A DNA stretch of 64,000 nt from Bacteroides sp. 43_108 (GTDB lineage: Bacteria > Bacteroidota > Bacteroidia > Bacteroidales > Bacteroidaceae), in the NCBI GenBank assembly GCA_001915545.1, contig MNQS01000001.1, positions 1 to 64,000 of the forward strand, given 5' to 3'. The notes below the pieces were generated by a model that worked only from the letters and a program-made list of their open reading frames with translations, was not told where the DNA came from and made no database searches. Shown here in pieces: positions 47,124-55,406 of this stretch (position 1 is its first letter; each line of letters starts with the position of its first letter). Made by a program: the position numbers and the translations under genes.

Positions 47124-48326
47124 TTATTTCCCGTTTACAATGTTGAATGTGTCGGTTGCAATCATCAATTCTTCGTCTGTAGGTATTACGCAAACCTTAA
47201 CCTTTGAATCATCTGTTGAGATTATAGCTTCTGTTGCACGGCAAGACTTGTTCTTGTCTGCATCAACCTTAATACCCATGAATTCAAGACCAGCAGTTGC
47301 TCCTTCACGTACTTCCCACTGATTTTCTCCAGCACCTCCAGTGAAAAGAACAACATCTACACCACCCATTGCAGCAGCGTAAGAACCGATGTATTTCTTT
47401 ATTCTGTAAACATACATGTCCTTTGCAATACGTGCTCTCATATCGCCTTTCTCAACACCTGCAAGAATGTCTCTGAGGTCATTTGATATACCAGAAACTC
47501 CAGCAAGTCCAGACTTCTTGTTGAGGAGGTCGCTGATGCCCTTGTAGTCAAGACCTGTCTTTTCCATTATGAAAGTTACAGCACCGGCATCAATATCTCC
47601 GGAACGTGTTCCCATAACGAGTCCTTCAAGCGGTGTGAGTCCCATTGATGTATCAACACACTTGCCGTCTTTTATAGCGGCAATTGATGCACCGTTTCCG
47701 ATGTGGCATGTAATTATCTTTGTTCCTTCAGGTTTAATGCCAAGATATTCGCATACACGCTGTGACACATATCTGTGACTTGTTCCATGGAATCCGTATC
47801 TGCGGACACCGTATTTTTCATAAAGATCGTACGGAACAGCATACATATATGCATAATCAGGCATTGTCTGATGGAAAGCAGTATCAAACACTCCAACCTG
47901 AGGAACTTCAGGAAGAAGTTCCTTGATAGCATTGATACCTTTTTCGTTTGCAGGATTGTGCAGAGGAGCCAGGTCATTGCATGCATCAAAATCTCTCATC
48001 ACAGCATCAGTAATAAGAACGCTCTTGTTGAACTTCTCACCACCGTGCACCATACGGTGACCAACCGCATTGATTTCGTGAAGGTCCTTAATTACAGCGT
48101 TATCACCATCTGTAAGAGTGTGCAATATGAACTGTACGCCTTTTGTATGTTCAGGTATCGGTTCGCTTATCTGAACCTTATGTCCATCAGCGAACTTGAT
48201 TTTAAGGAAAGAGTCTGGCAAGCCTATTTTCTCGATTCCGCCAGAAACGATGACAGACTTGTCATCCATGTTGTAGAGAGCATATTTGATTGACGAGCTC
48301 CCGCAATTCAATACAAGAATCTTCAT
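47124..48326 (-). CDS. ackA: Acetate kinase
   Basis: This 400-residue ASKHA-fold enzyme makes ATP and acetate from acetyl phosphate and ADP. Signature blocks: ILVLNCGSSSIKYALY at the N-terminus, VGHRMVHGGEKF, FHGTSHRYVSQR (with the catalytic-region Asp earlier in VFDTAFHQTMP), GTRSGDIDAG and FTGGAGEN. It is downstream of pta, and the two form the acetate fermentation route. A hairpin terminator between them (48370-48432) suggests partial uncoupling. Confidence 0.96.
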   Translation of the reverse strand: MKILVLNCGSSSIKYALYNMDDKSVIVSGGIEKIGLPDSFLKIKFADGHKVQISEPIPEHTKGVQFILHTLTDGDNAVIKDLHEINAVGHRMVHGGEKFNKSVLITDAVMRDFDACNDLAPLHNPANEKGINAIKELLPEVPQVGVFDTAFHQTMPDYAYMYAVPYDLYEKYGVRRYGFHGTSHRYVSQRVCEYLGIKPEGTKIITCHIGNGASIAAIKDGKCVDTSMGLTPLEGLVMGTRSGDIDAGAVTFIMEKTGLDYKGISDLLNKKSGLAGVSGISNDLRDILAGVEKGDMRARIAKDMYVYRIKKYIGSYAAAMGGVDVVLFTGGAGENQWEVREGATAGLEFMGIKVDADKNKSCRATEAIISTDDSKVKVCVIPTDEELMIATDTFNIVNGK

Positions 48327-48369
48327 ATCGTTTTTATATTTATTATTGTTGTATTCCTATTTATACGGC

Positions 48370-48432
48370 AAAAAACCGGCAGATCAGTCCTTCAGCATTT
48401 CTTTTGGAATATGCAAATGATCAATCTGCCGG
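48370..48432 (-). terminator. Hairpin between pta and ackA
   Basis: CCGGCAGAT and ATCTGCCGG, with nested GATCA/TGATC, enclose about 45 nt; on the minus strand TTTTTTGCCG follows. It may end part of the pta transcripts. Confidence 0.6.
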
Positions 48433-48482
48433 TTAAATATCATATATACGAATAAAAATATAGTGTCCAATTTAGTTGTCTA

Positions 48483-49496
48483 TCAGTTTTTCTTTGCTGC
48501 TATTGCCTGGTTGGCAGTTACTGCTATCATCTTGTATACATCATCAACAGAGCAACCGCGGCTGAGATCGTTTACAGGACGTGCAATACCCTGAAGGATA
48601 GGTCCGATGGCTTCAGCATGTCCAAGTCTCTGAACAAGCTTGTAAGATATATTGCCCACTTCCAGATTAGGGAATACAAGCACGTTTGCCTTTCCTGCTA
48701 TTTCTGAACCTGGAGCCTTGCTTGCACCTACAGAAGGAACAAGTGCAGCATCAGCCTGAAGTTCTCCGTCAACTTTAAGTTCCGGATCAAGTTCCTTTGC
48801 AACCTTCACAGCCTCAACAACCTTGTCGACAACCTCATGCTTTGCACTACCCTTAGTTGAGAAGCTGAGCATTGCTACACGTGGAGATTCAAAACCGGCT
48901 ACAGCCTTTGCTGTTCCTGCAGTGCATACTGCAATCTGTCCGAGCTGAGCAGCATCTGGAACTGGAGTAACAGCAACATCACCAACTACGAGAACACCGT
49001 TTTCGCCGTACTCAGGAGCCTGAGTGAAAAGTATCATACCTCCAGATACACAAGTTATGCCAGGAGCTGTCTTTATTATCTGAAGAGCAGGGCGAAGCAC
49101 ATTGCCTGTAGTATTGCGTGCACCGGCCAACTGTCCGTCAGCATCGCCGTTCTTAATTATGAGACATCCAAGATACAGAGGGTCAAGTACTTTCTGACGC
49201 GCCTCTTCGATAGTCATTCCTTTTTTCTTGCGGAGCTCAAACAGAAGCTGTGCATATTCTTCTTTCTTGTCGTGATTTTCAGGATCGATGATCACGGCCT
49301 TGTCGATATTTTTCAGATTAAGCTTTTCTGCAAGAGCCTTTATTTCACCCGGATTGCCGATAATGATAAGATCTGCAATTCCATCTGCAAGGGCACGATC
49401 GGCCGCAGTAAGTGTGCGTTCCTCAGTACCTTCAGGCAACACGATACGCTGTTTGTCAGCTTTGGCGCGTTCAATAATACCTTCTATAATGTCCAT
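48483..49496 (-). CDS. pta: Phosphate acetyltransferase
   Basis: This 337-residue enzyme (the short form without the N-terminal DRTGG domain) swaps CoA for phosphate on acetyl-CoA to form acetyl phosphate. Family blocks: RIVLPEGTEERTLTAADRALADG, AGARNTTGNVLRPALQIIKT and NVLVFPNLEVGNISYKLVQR. It leads the minus-strand pta-ackA pair for ATP-yielding acetate production. Its start, at ATG 49496, follows a 114-bp gap from dacA. Confidence 0.96.
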   Translation of the reverse strand: MDIIEGIIERAKADKQRIVLPEGTEERTLTAADRALADGIADLIIIGNPGEIKALAEKLNLKNIDKAVIIDPENHDKKEEYAQLLFELRKKKGMTIEEARQKVLDPLYLGCLIIKNGDADGQLAGARNTTGNVLRPALQIIKTAPGITCVSGGMILFTQAPEYGENGVLVVGDVAVTPVPDAAQLGQIAVCTAGTAKAVAGFESPRVAMLSFSTKGSAKHEVVDKVVEAVKVAKELDPELKVDGELQADAALVPSVGASKAPGSEIAGKANVLVFPNLEVGNISYKLVQRLGHAEAIGPILQGIARPVNDLSRGCSVDDVYKMIAVTANQAIAAKKN

Positions 49497-49610
49497 ATAT
49501 TTAATATATTTAAATAAACTGAATTTCTATGCAAAGGCAAAGTTACCACAAGTATTTTGAAATAAGAAGAAAAAGATACTTATTCAGCCAAACTTTCTTT
49601 CCATTCCTTT

Positions 49611-50378
49611 TCAGCTGATGGCATCCACAAGATATTTTTCAAGCTGTTCTGGTGAGAGTCTCAGATGGAATTCGCCTTTTTGGGCTACAGATATGCCTCC
49701 GGTCTCTTCCGACACAATAACGGCTACCGCATCGCTTTCCTGTGTTATGCCTAGTGCGGCACGATGTCTCAGTCCCAACTCTTTGGGTATATTCTGACTA
49801 TGCGATACCGGCAGTATACATCCAGCCGCCGCAATTCTGTTGTTTCTGATAAGCATGGCACCATCATGAAGCGGACTGTTCTTGAAAAAGATGTTCTCTA
49901 TCAGAAGCTGATTGATGTTGGCATCAATCGTTTCACCGGAACGTACAATGTCGAGCAACGACATAGACCTCTCTATAACGATGAGAGCACCAACTTTGTT
50001 TTTGCTCATGTTCATACATGCCATTACGATAGGCATAACCTCTTTATCGTTCTCGCTGTCCTTACTGTCCTTAAAAAACATGCGGGCAATCACATTCAAT
50101 CGTCTATGAGATCCCAAAGTGAGAAAAAAACGCCGGATATCCTCCTGAAACAGAATTATCATTGCCAGAACTCCGACACTGACCAATTTGTCGAAAATTG
50201 ATCCCATAAGACGCATCTCCAGCATCTGCGACACAACGATCCACAGACCGGCAAAAACAAGTATGCCGTAGAATACATTGAGTGAACCGGAGTCCCTCAT
50301 CAGTTTATATACGTAATACAACAGGACTGCGACACTCAAAATGTCTATAATATCCTTTATTCCAAATTCAAATGGCAT
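49611..50378 (-). CDS. Diadenylate cyclase, CdaA type
   Basis: This 255-residue membrane protein makes the second messenger c-di-AMP. Three N-terminal transmembrane helices (about 10-85) are followed by the DAC domain. The catalytic motifs are LHDGAMLIRNN (DGA, near residue 175) and LGLRHRAALGITQ (RHR, near 208). Its neighbour folP, read in the same direction 37 bp upstream, is a conserved partner in Bacteroidetes. c-di-AMP usually controls potassium and cell-wall homeostasis. Confidence 0.92.
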   Translation of the reverse strand: MPFEFGIKDIIDILSVAVLLYYVYKLMRDSGSLNVFYGILVFAGLWIVVSQMLEMRLMGSIFDKLVSVGVLAMIILFQEDIRRFFLTLGSHRRLNVIARMFFKDSKDSENDKEVMPIVMACMNMSKNKVGALIVIERSMSLLDIVRSGETIDANINQLLIENIFFKNSPLHDGAMLIRNNRIAAAGCILPVSHSQNIPKELGLRHRAALGITQESDAVAVIVSEETGGISVAQKGEFHLRLSPEQLEKYLVDAIS

Positions 50379-50415
50379 GCTGTACTTTTTTTGAAAATAA
50401 AATTGCAGATGTGTA

Positions 50416-51264
50416 CTAAGACTTCTTCATTGCTTCAACAATCTTGACACATTCCACACACTCCTTTACATCGTGCACCCTGAGAATAGATGTCCCTTTC
50501 ATAAGCGCGATGGTATTTAGTATGCTGGTTCCGTTGAGAGCATCGTCTGCAGAAGTCGACAAAAGCCTGTAGATCATGCTTTTTCTCGATATGCCTACAA
50601 GAATAGGCAACTCCAGAACGTTCAACTTCTCAAGATTGTTCATCAACTCATAATTATGTTCCAATGTCTTGCCGAAACCGAAGCCTGGATCTACGATAAT
50701 ATCTTTCTGTCCCATGTCGTGCATCCTCTGTATACGATCAGCAAAATACATGAGCATATCTTTCATCAAGTTGCCATAAGTCGGTGCATCCTGCATGTTT
50801 TGAGGAGTTCCGCGCATGTGCATCATTATATAAGGAACACCAAGCGATGCTACAGTTCTGAACATTTCCGGATCAAGCTCTCCAGCAGATATGTCGTTGA
50901 TTATCGCCACGCCGAATTCTTCAACACACATGCGGGCGACATCAGCCCTGAACGTGTCTACAGAAACAACTGCATCCGGATCAATTCTGCGTATGATAGA
51001 CAATCCACGTCGAAGCCTGCGCATCTCTTCCTCTTCGGGCACATCCGCAGCACCAGGACGAGAAGAGTAAGCCCCAATATCTATTATCGATGCACCTTCA
51101 TCAAGAATCTGCGCAGTACGCGCCGCAATCTCGTCGTCTGAAACCATACGGCTTGCACCATAGAAAGAATCAGGTGTCACATTAAGAATTCCCATCACCT
51201 TGGGCTCAGACAGGTCCATCAATTTTCCGCCGATGTTTATGCTGTAGTCGTGCAAGTTTTCCAT
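50416..51264 (-). CDS. folP: Dihydropteroate synthase
   Basis: This 282-residue TIM-barrel enzyme couples p-aminobenzoate with dihydropterin pyrophosphate in folate synthesis, and is the target of sulfonamides. Conserved segments: MGILNVTPDSFYGASR, IIDIGAYSSRPGA, GVAIINDISAG, IIVDPGFGFGKTLEHNYELM and GISRKSMIYRLL. The start at ATG 51264 (MENLHDYSINIGG) was chosen over one at 51315, which would overlap the promoter element. It is probably co-transcribed with the diadenylate cyclase gene. Confidence 0.94.
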   Translation of the reverse strand: MENLHDYSINIGGKLMDLSEPKVMGILNVTPDSFYGASRMVSDDEIAARTAQILDEGASIIDIGAYSSRPGAADVPEEEEMRRLRRGLSIIRRIDPDAVVSVDTFRADVARMCVEEFGVAIINDISAGELDPEMFRTVASLGVPYIMMHMRGTPQNMQDAPTYGNLMKDMLMYFADRIQRMHDMGQKDIIVDPGFGFGKTLEHNYELMNNLEKLNVLELPILVGISRKSMIYRLLSTSADDALNGTSILNTIALMKGTSILRVHDVKECVECVKIVEAMKKS

Positions 51265-51312
51265 TGTCAAATCATGGTTATCGTCAAAGCGGCCCATTCC
51301 GCTGTGTACGTG

Positions 51313-51320
51313 CAAAAGTA
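51313..51320 (-). promoter_or_regulatory. -7 promoter element of the folP operon
   Basis: TACTTTTG on the minus strand fits TAnnTTTG, 49 bp before folP. The divergent murF promoter TAACTTTG lies at 51364-51371 on the + strand. Confidence 0.45.
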
Positions 51321-51363
51321 GTTACAAATATTGACTTTGAGAACATGTTTGATGTTTTTCTCT

Positions 51364-51371
51364 TAACTTTG
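51364..51371 (+). promoter_or_regulatory. -7 promoter element of murF
   Basis: TAACTTTG fits TAnnTTTG, 45 bp before the murF start; no well-spaced -33 element. Confidence 0.45.
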
Positions 51372-51415
51372 CACGTCAAAAAGCAAAACAGAAGTTCATA
51401 AACATATATACAGAT

Positions 51416-52720
51416 ATGGATATTAAGGAATTGTATAAAATATTTCTGCAGAATCCGGTCATCACAACCGACAGCAGAAACTGTCCGAAGGATTCTATAT
51501 TTTTTGCATTGAAAGGAGATACTTTTGACGGAAACAAATTTGCCTCCAAGGCCATAGAGTCCGGATGCAAATATGCTGTTGTAGACAGTCCCGACGTGGA
51601 ACAAGGCAACGGTATTATAAAGGTTGACGATACTTTGGCAACCTTGCAGAAACTGGCCAATCTTCACAGACGTACCCTCAAGACAAAAGTTATTGCAATT
51701 ACCGGCACAAACGGCAAGACAACAACAAAAGAGCTCATCGCTTCAGTACTCTCCAGAAAATACAATGTTCTTTATACACAAGGCAATTTCAACAACCATA
51801 TAGGCGTACCGTTGACACTGCTGCGTCTGCGCAAGGAACACGAAATTGCAGTAATCGAAATGGGAGCAAATCACCCCGGCGAAATTAAAACGTTGGTGAA
51901 CATTGCTGACCCAGACTACGGAATAATCACCAATGTCGGCAAGGCGCATCTTCTCGGCTTCGGTTCGTTCGAGGGAGTTGTAAGAACAAAAGGCGAGCTC
52001 TACGATTATCTGCGCCAGAAAGGCAACTGCACAATATTCATTAACAACGACAACCCGCACCTGCTTGCCATTTCGCGCAATCTGAACGCAGTGGCATACG
52101 GACAGGCAGACGACAACGCATTGGCCGTAAACGGTGCGTTGACCGAAAATCCGACACCATACATGTCATTCAGATGGAAACGCCATGGACACGAATGGAA
52201 CGATGTGCAGACACATCTCATCGGAGCATACAATCTCGACAATGCTCTCGCGGCAGTAACCATCGGAACATACTTCGGCGTCAAGGATGAAGATGCAACA
52301 AAGGCTATAGAAGAATATGTGCCGTCAAACAACCGCTCGCAGCTGAAAGAAACAGCCAGCAACATTCTGATAATCGACACGTACAACGCCAACCCTACAA
52401 GTATGGGGGCTTCATTGAACAATTTCAAGAACATGAAGGCAGAACACAAAATGTGCATACTTGGAGACATGAAGGAACTGGGCGAATACGGTAAGGCCGA
52501 ACATCAGAAAGTTGTAGATACACTTCAGGAATGCGGAGTTGAAACAGTATGGCTGGTTGGAAATATGTTCAAAGAAACAAAACATCCTGACAATTTCAGA
52601 ACGTTCGACAACGTAGAAGAAGTAAAGGATGCCATAAAGGCTCAAAGTCCAAAAGACATGACCATACTCATTAAAGGCTCCAACAGCACAAAGCTCTACG
52701 AACTCCCGGAACTGCTCTAA
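51416..52720 (+). CDS. murF: UDP-MurNAc-tripeptide--D-Ala-D-Ala ligase
   Basis: This 434-residue Mur ligase adds D-Ala-D-Ala to the peptidoglycan precursor. The N-terminal domain has TDSRNCPKDSIFFALKGD. The ATP loop VIAITGTNGKTTTKELIASVL is at about residues 103-123, and the central motif EMGANHPGEI near 147. ADNRSQL-like (PSNNRSQLKE) and DTYNANPTSMGASL are further family blocks. It is a stand-alone gene here rather than part of a division/wall cluster. A weak promoter element precedes it. Confidence 0.95.
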   Translation: MDIKELYKIFLQNPVITTDSRNCPKDSIFFALKGDTFDGNKFASKAIESGCKYAVVDSPDVEQGNGIIKVDDTLATLQKLANLHRRTLKTKVIAITGTNGKTTTKELIASVLSRKYNVLYTQGNFNNHIGVPLTLLRLRKEHEIAVIEMGANHPGEIKTLVNIADPDYGIITNVGKAHLLGFGSFEGVVRTKGELYDYLRQKGNCTIFINNDNPHLLAISRNLNAVAYGQADDNALAVNGALTENPTPYMSFRWKRHGHEWNDVQTHLIGAYNLDNALAAVTIGTYFGVKDEDATKAIEEYVPSNNRSQLKETASNILIIDTYNANPTSMGASLNNFKNMKAEHKMCILGDMKELGEYGKAEHQKVVDTLQECGVETVWLVGNMFKETKHPDNFRTFDNVEEVKDAIKAQSPKDMTILIKGSNSTKLYELPELL

Positions 52721-52854
52721 AGCATTATGCAATTGTACTTTTAGGATGTTGTTAAGGCCAAAATGGTAACAGCCTTACTTGCCGCATCGGAAAAATTACC
52801 TATATTTGCTTTTGCATACCGAAACATTATAAAAATAGCAGAAGGAAAAACAAC

Positions 52855-53322
52855 ATGGAAAAGCTGATCATCAATTCCTATGAAGAGTTCGAGGCACACC
52901 TCGGACAAGAGCTTGGCACATCTGAGTGGGTTACAGTTGACCAAGACAGAATAAACAAATTTGCCGACGCTACACTGGACGACCAGTGGATACATGTCGA
53001 TGTGGAAAGAGCAAAGGCTGAAAGCCCTTACAAATCAACCATAGCACATGGATACCTCACACTGTCGCTCTTGCCACACATGTGGAATCAGATCATACAG
53101 GTGAACAATCTGAAGATGATGGTGAATTATGGTATGGACAAGATGAAGTTCGGACAACCGGTAATAACAGGAAACAGTGTAAGACTTGTAACTACCCTTC
53201 AGTCCATAACAAATCTGAGAGGAACATGCAAGGCTGAAATAAAATTCAGAATTGAAATCAAGGAAACAGGCAAAAAGGCTCTTGAAGGCATTGCAACATT
53301 CCTTTATTATTTCAACGACTGA
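52855..53322 (+). CDS. MaoC-like hot-dog fold dehydratase
   Basis: This 155-residue protein matches MaoC-type (R)-specific enoyl-CoA hydratases: TVDQDRINKFADATLDDQWIH carries the catalytic Asp/His pair (near 42-47), and AHGYLTLSLLPHM is the second conserved block. It would hydrate enoyl-CoA or a related acyl thioester. The physiological substrate is unknown. It is a single gene after murF with a 134-bp gap and a strong terminator 80 bp downstream. Confidence 0.85.
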   Translation: MEKLIINSYEEFEAHLGQELGTSEWVTVDQDRINKFADATLDDQWIHVDVERAKAESPYKSTIAHGYLTLSLLPHMWNQIIQVNNLKMMVNYGMDKMKFGQPVITGNSVRLVTTLQSITNLRGTCKAEIKFRIEIKETGKKALEGIATFLYYFND

Positions 53323-53403
53323 TGCATGTACAGCTCGAAAAGAACTGCACAGACCTTAGATCAGGACAACAGAAGGCCTCAAGAATCAGGCCTTTAGATA
53401 CAG

Positions 53404-53449
53404 CATGACTGCACGGTGAAACATACAAACACCGGCAGTCATGTTTTTT
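53404..53449 (+). terminator. Terminator after the MaoC-like gene
   Basis: CATGACTGC and GCAGTCATG pair around 22 nt that include a nested CGGTG/CACCG, followed by TTTTTT. Confidence 0.8.
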
Positions 53450-53565
53450 GTGCCGGTTATATTACTGTTGATTGTGTGTAATTACCACCTTTGGGGATAA
53501 TAATATATAAATTGACAAGGGGATATATAAAACACTGCTGAGGATGTATTCCAAAGCTTAAACTG

Positions 53566-53643
53566 TGAGCGCCCGCAGCAAATATCGCGAGCGCGTACAA
53601 ATTTCTTTACGAGCCCTCGCAATCAATCTGATATAGGCTCGCA
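53566..53643. repeat. GC-rich intergenic repeat, copy C
   Basis: Units GAGCGCCCGCAGCAAAT, TCGCGAGCGCGTACAAAT, ACGAGCCCTCGCAATC and AGGCTCGCATTTC form short direct and inverted repeats, like copies at 14453 and 31317. The rest of 53450-53961 is AT-rich and shows no gene or clear promoter. Confidence 0.5.
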
Positions 53644-53961
53644 TTTCATTCTGCTCTGCAGAGAAATGCCAAATACACCTTACAGCGACGAAGAATTTTC
53701 GCCGTGAAGAACACTTTTGACAAATAAAAGTCACAAAAAACACGTCACATCTTTCATGCCATATATTTTTTGACAATATTTACGCATGTAAAAAGTGTAT
53801 CCAACTATTTATTGTGACTTGCATAAAGTCAAGTGAGGGGGAATTTTATAAACAACAACCGGGGTGCAACTGCGAAACAGAATTTGGCTAACAAATATAT
53901 ATTGATACAGACAAAGGCATACAGTCGCTTTGTCTGCCTGTACGTAGTGTATACCCTATAA

Positions 53962-55095
53962 ATGTCACAATTGATTATTATGCATTTTATAGAGTTCATG
54001 AAAGATATAGCAGTCCACAAAAATCATATAGGAAAGTATAAGACTGCAGGAAATTATGTCAGTGCCTTTCGTTCATTCAGTACATTCCTTTCACTGTATA
54101 CCGGAACTGACGACATCGAAATTGGAGATATCGACCATCTGCTTATGCAGAAGTACGAATTTTACCTTCTAAACACAAGACAAATCACGCGAAATGCCAG
54201 CTCGGCATATATAAGATGTCTGAGAGCAACATACAATATGGCTGTTGAGGAAGACATGACAGCAGATCGCAAACCATTCAGGAAAGTTTACACAGGAGTG
54301 GACAAGACACAGAAACGAGCACTCAACAGAGCCACTCTCACAGCCATAATACAACTTGATTTCAGCAGAAATCCGCGTCTGGAATTCTACCGCGACATTT
54401 TCTTTTTCAGTTTCCTCGCACGAGGCATGTCGTTCATCGACATAGCAAAACTGAAAGTAAGCAATATTGTCGGGGGCAACATTGTATACCATCGAAGCAA
54501 GACAGGTCAGAAACTTACAGTGAAAATCGACCGGCTTATGGGAGAAATCATCCAAAAATACCATCAAAAAGGCTCAGAACGCATTTTCCCTATAATAAGC
54601 GATGTGTACAACCCACGAGAATACGACACAGCCATACACAAATACAATCACGCCCTTCGGCAGATTGCAGAACATGCAAATCTGAAGAACCGATTGACAT
54701 CGTATGCGGCACGCCACAGCTGGGCCACAATTGCATACGAGCTGAACATTTCAATGAAGATTATCAGCGCAGGCATGGGACATACGTCCGAAAAAACGAC
54801 TATGATATATTTGCGTTCGATAAGCAACGAAGAAATTGATGACGCCTGCTCCGTAATTGCGGGAAATATCCTTAAACAGCAGAAAACAAAATACTGCAAC
54901 AGACATAAACACAAATACGGTATAGAAATTACAGGGAGAACAAGATTTTCGGGCATAAAAAAACCTCTCGGGAAGAGAGGGAATCTAACTGACGGCAAAT
55001 GTAGGCATATTTTTCACTTCAACAAAGAAATGAGACGGAAAAAGTCTGATAATTTTAGAAAAAAGTATGCTTTATTAGAAAAAGCACAGATTTAG
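53962..55095 (+). CDS. Tyrosine recombinase, probable DNA invertase
   Basis: This 377-residue site-specific recombinase has an N-terminal SAM-like core-binding domain (about 10-105) and a catalytic domain with Arg in FLARGMSFIDIAKL, Lys in HRSKTGQKL, YxxR in TSYAARHSWATIA, the late His in GMGHTSEKTT and nucleophile Tyr in TMIYLRS. Bacteroidales enzymes of this kind invert promoters of surface genes. Codons 334-338 (near KPLGKRG) encode the left inverted repeat, so the last 40 or so residues, rich in Lys and Arg, lie inside the 345-bp invertible segment. Inversion would replace them with a different short tail ending after CTELHEFLFGI. The large surface lipoprotein gene lies 311 bp downstream. 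ATG 53962 was chosen; a later Met is possible. Confidence 0.88.
   Translation: MSQLIIMHFIEFMKDIAVHKNHIGKYKTAGNYVSAFRSFSTFLSLYTGTDDIEIGDIDHLLMQKYEFYLLNTRQITRNASSAYIRCLRATYNMAVEEDMTADRKPFRKVYTGVDKTQKRALNRATLTAIIQLDFSRNPRLEFYRDIFFFSFLARGMSFIDIAKLKVSNIVGGNIVYHRSKTGQKLTVKIDRLMGEIIQKYHQKGSERIFPIISDVYNPREYDTAIHKYNHALRQIAEHANLKNRLTSYAARHSWATIAYELNISMKIISAGMGHTSEKTTMIYLRSISNEEIDDACSVIAGNILKQQKTKYCNRHKHKYGIEITGRTRFSGIKKPLGKRGNLTDGKCRHIFHFNKEMRRKKSDNFRKKYALLEKAQI
54963..54977 (+). repeat. Left inverted repeat of the DNA switch
   Basis: ACCTCTCGGGAAGAG is an exact inverted match to 55323-55337 (15 bp). It lies inside the recombinase reading frame (codons for PLGKR). Confidence 0.85.
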
Positions 55096-55322
55096 AGCAC
55101 AAGAACCAAACATACGGATACGACGAGGCGGTATATCAATTGCAGAAAATTGATATACTTAAACTTCATGCGCCATAGCGCCAGAAAAACACCCTTTCAG
55201 GAACCCCATAACCTTAAAAAACCATTATACCCAATTATTTTTTATCCCCATAAACACAATATCACACATCAAAAAGCTATAGTCCTCATATACCAAATAA
55301 AAATTCATGCAATTCTGTACAC
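54978..55322. other. Invertible DNA segment with promoter (345 bp)
   Basis: The segment lies between 15-bp inverted repeats, next to a tyrosine recombinase gene and upstream of a surface lipoprotein gene with no promoter of its own. It holds a full promoter pointing left (54996-55026), the end of the recombinase gene (to 55095) and a perfect 11-bp inverted repeat, GTATATCAATT/AATTGATATAC (55131-55158). After inversion the promoter would point right and its -7 element would fall at 55297-55304. The sequenced orientation is therefore probably OFF for the lipoprotein. Confidence 0.75.
54996..55026 (-). promoter_or_regulatory. Invertible promoter, now facing left
   Basis: On the minus strand TTTG (55026-55023), a 19-bp spacer and TACATTTG (55003-54996) are a perfect fit to the -33/-7 consensus. 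In this orientation it would transcribe antisense to the recombinase gene. Confidence 0.75.
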
Positions 55323-55337
55323 CTCTTCCCGAGAGGT
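55323..55337 (-). repeat. Right inverted repeat of the DNA switch
   Basis: CTCTTCCCGAGAGGT is the reverse complement of 54963-54977. It lies 70 bp before the lipoprotein start. The 5' leader after it (55338-55406) has no TAnnTTTG element. Confidence 0.85.
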
Positions 55338-55406
55338 GTATTGAAGCACATCTTGAGGGGATAAATAGTGGTACATATTGTAATAGTTTTTTTAATTAAT
55401 TTAAAC

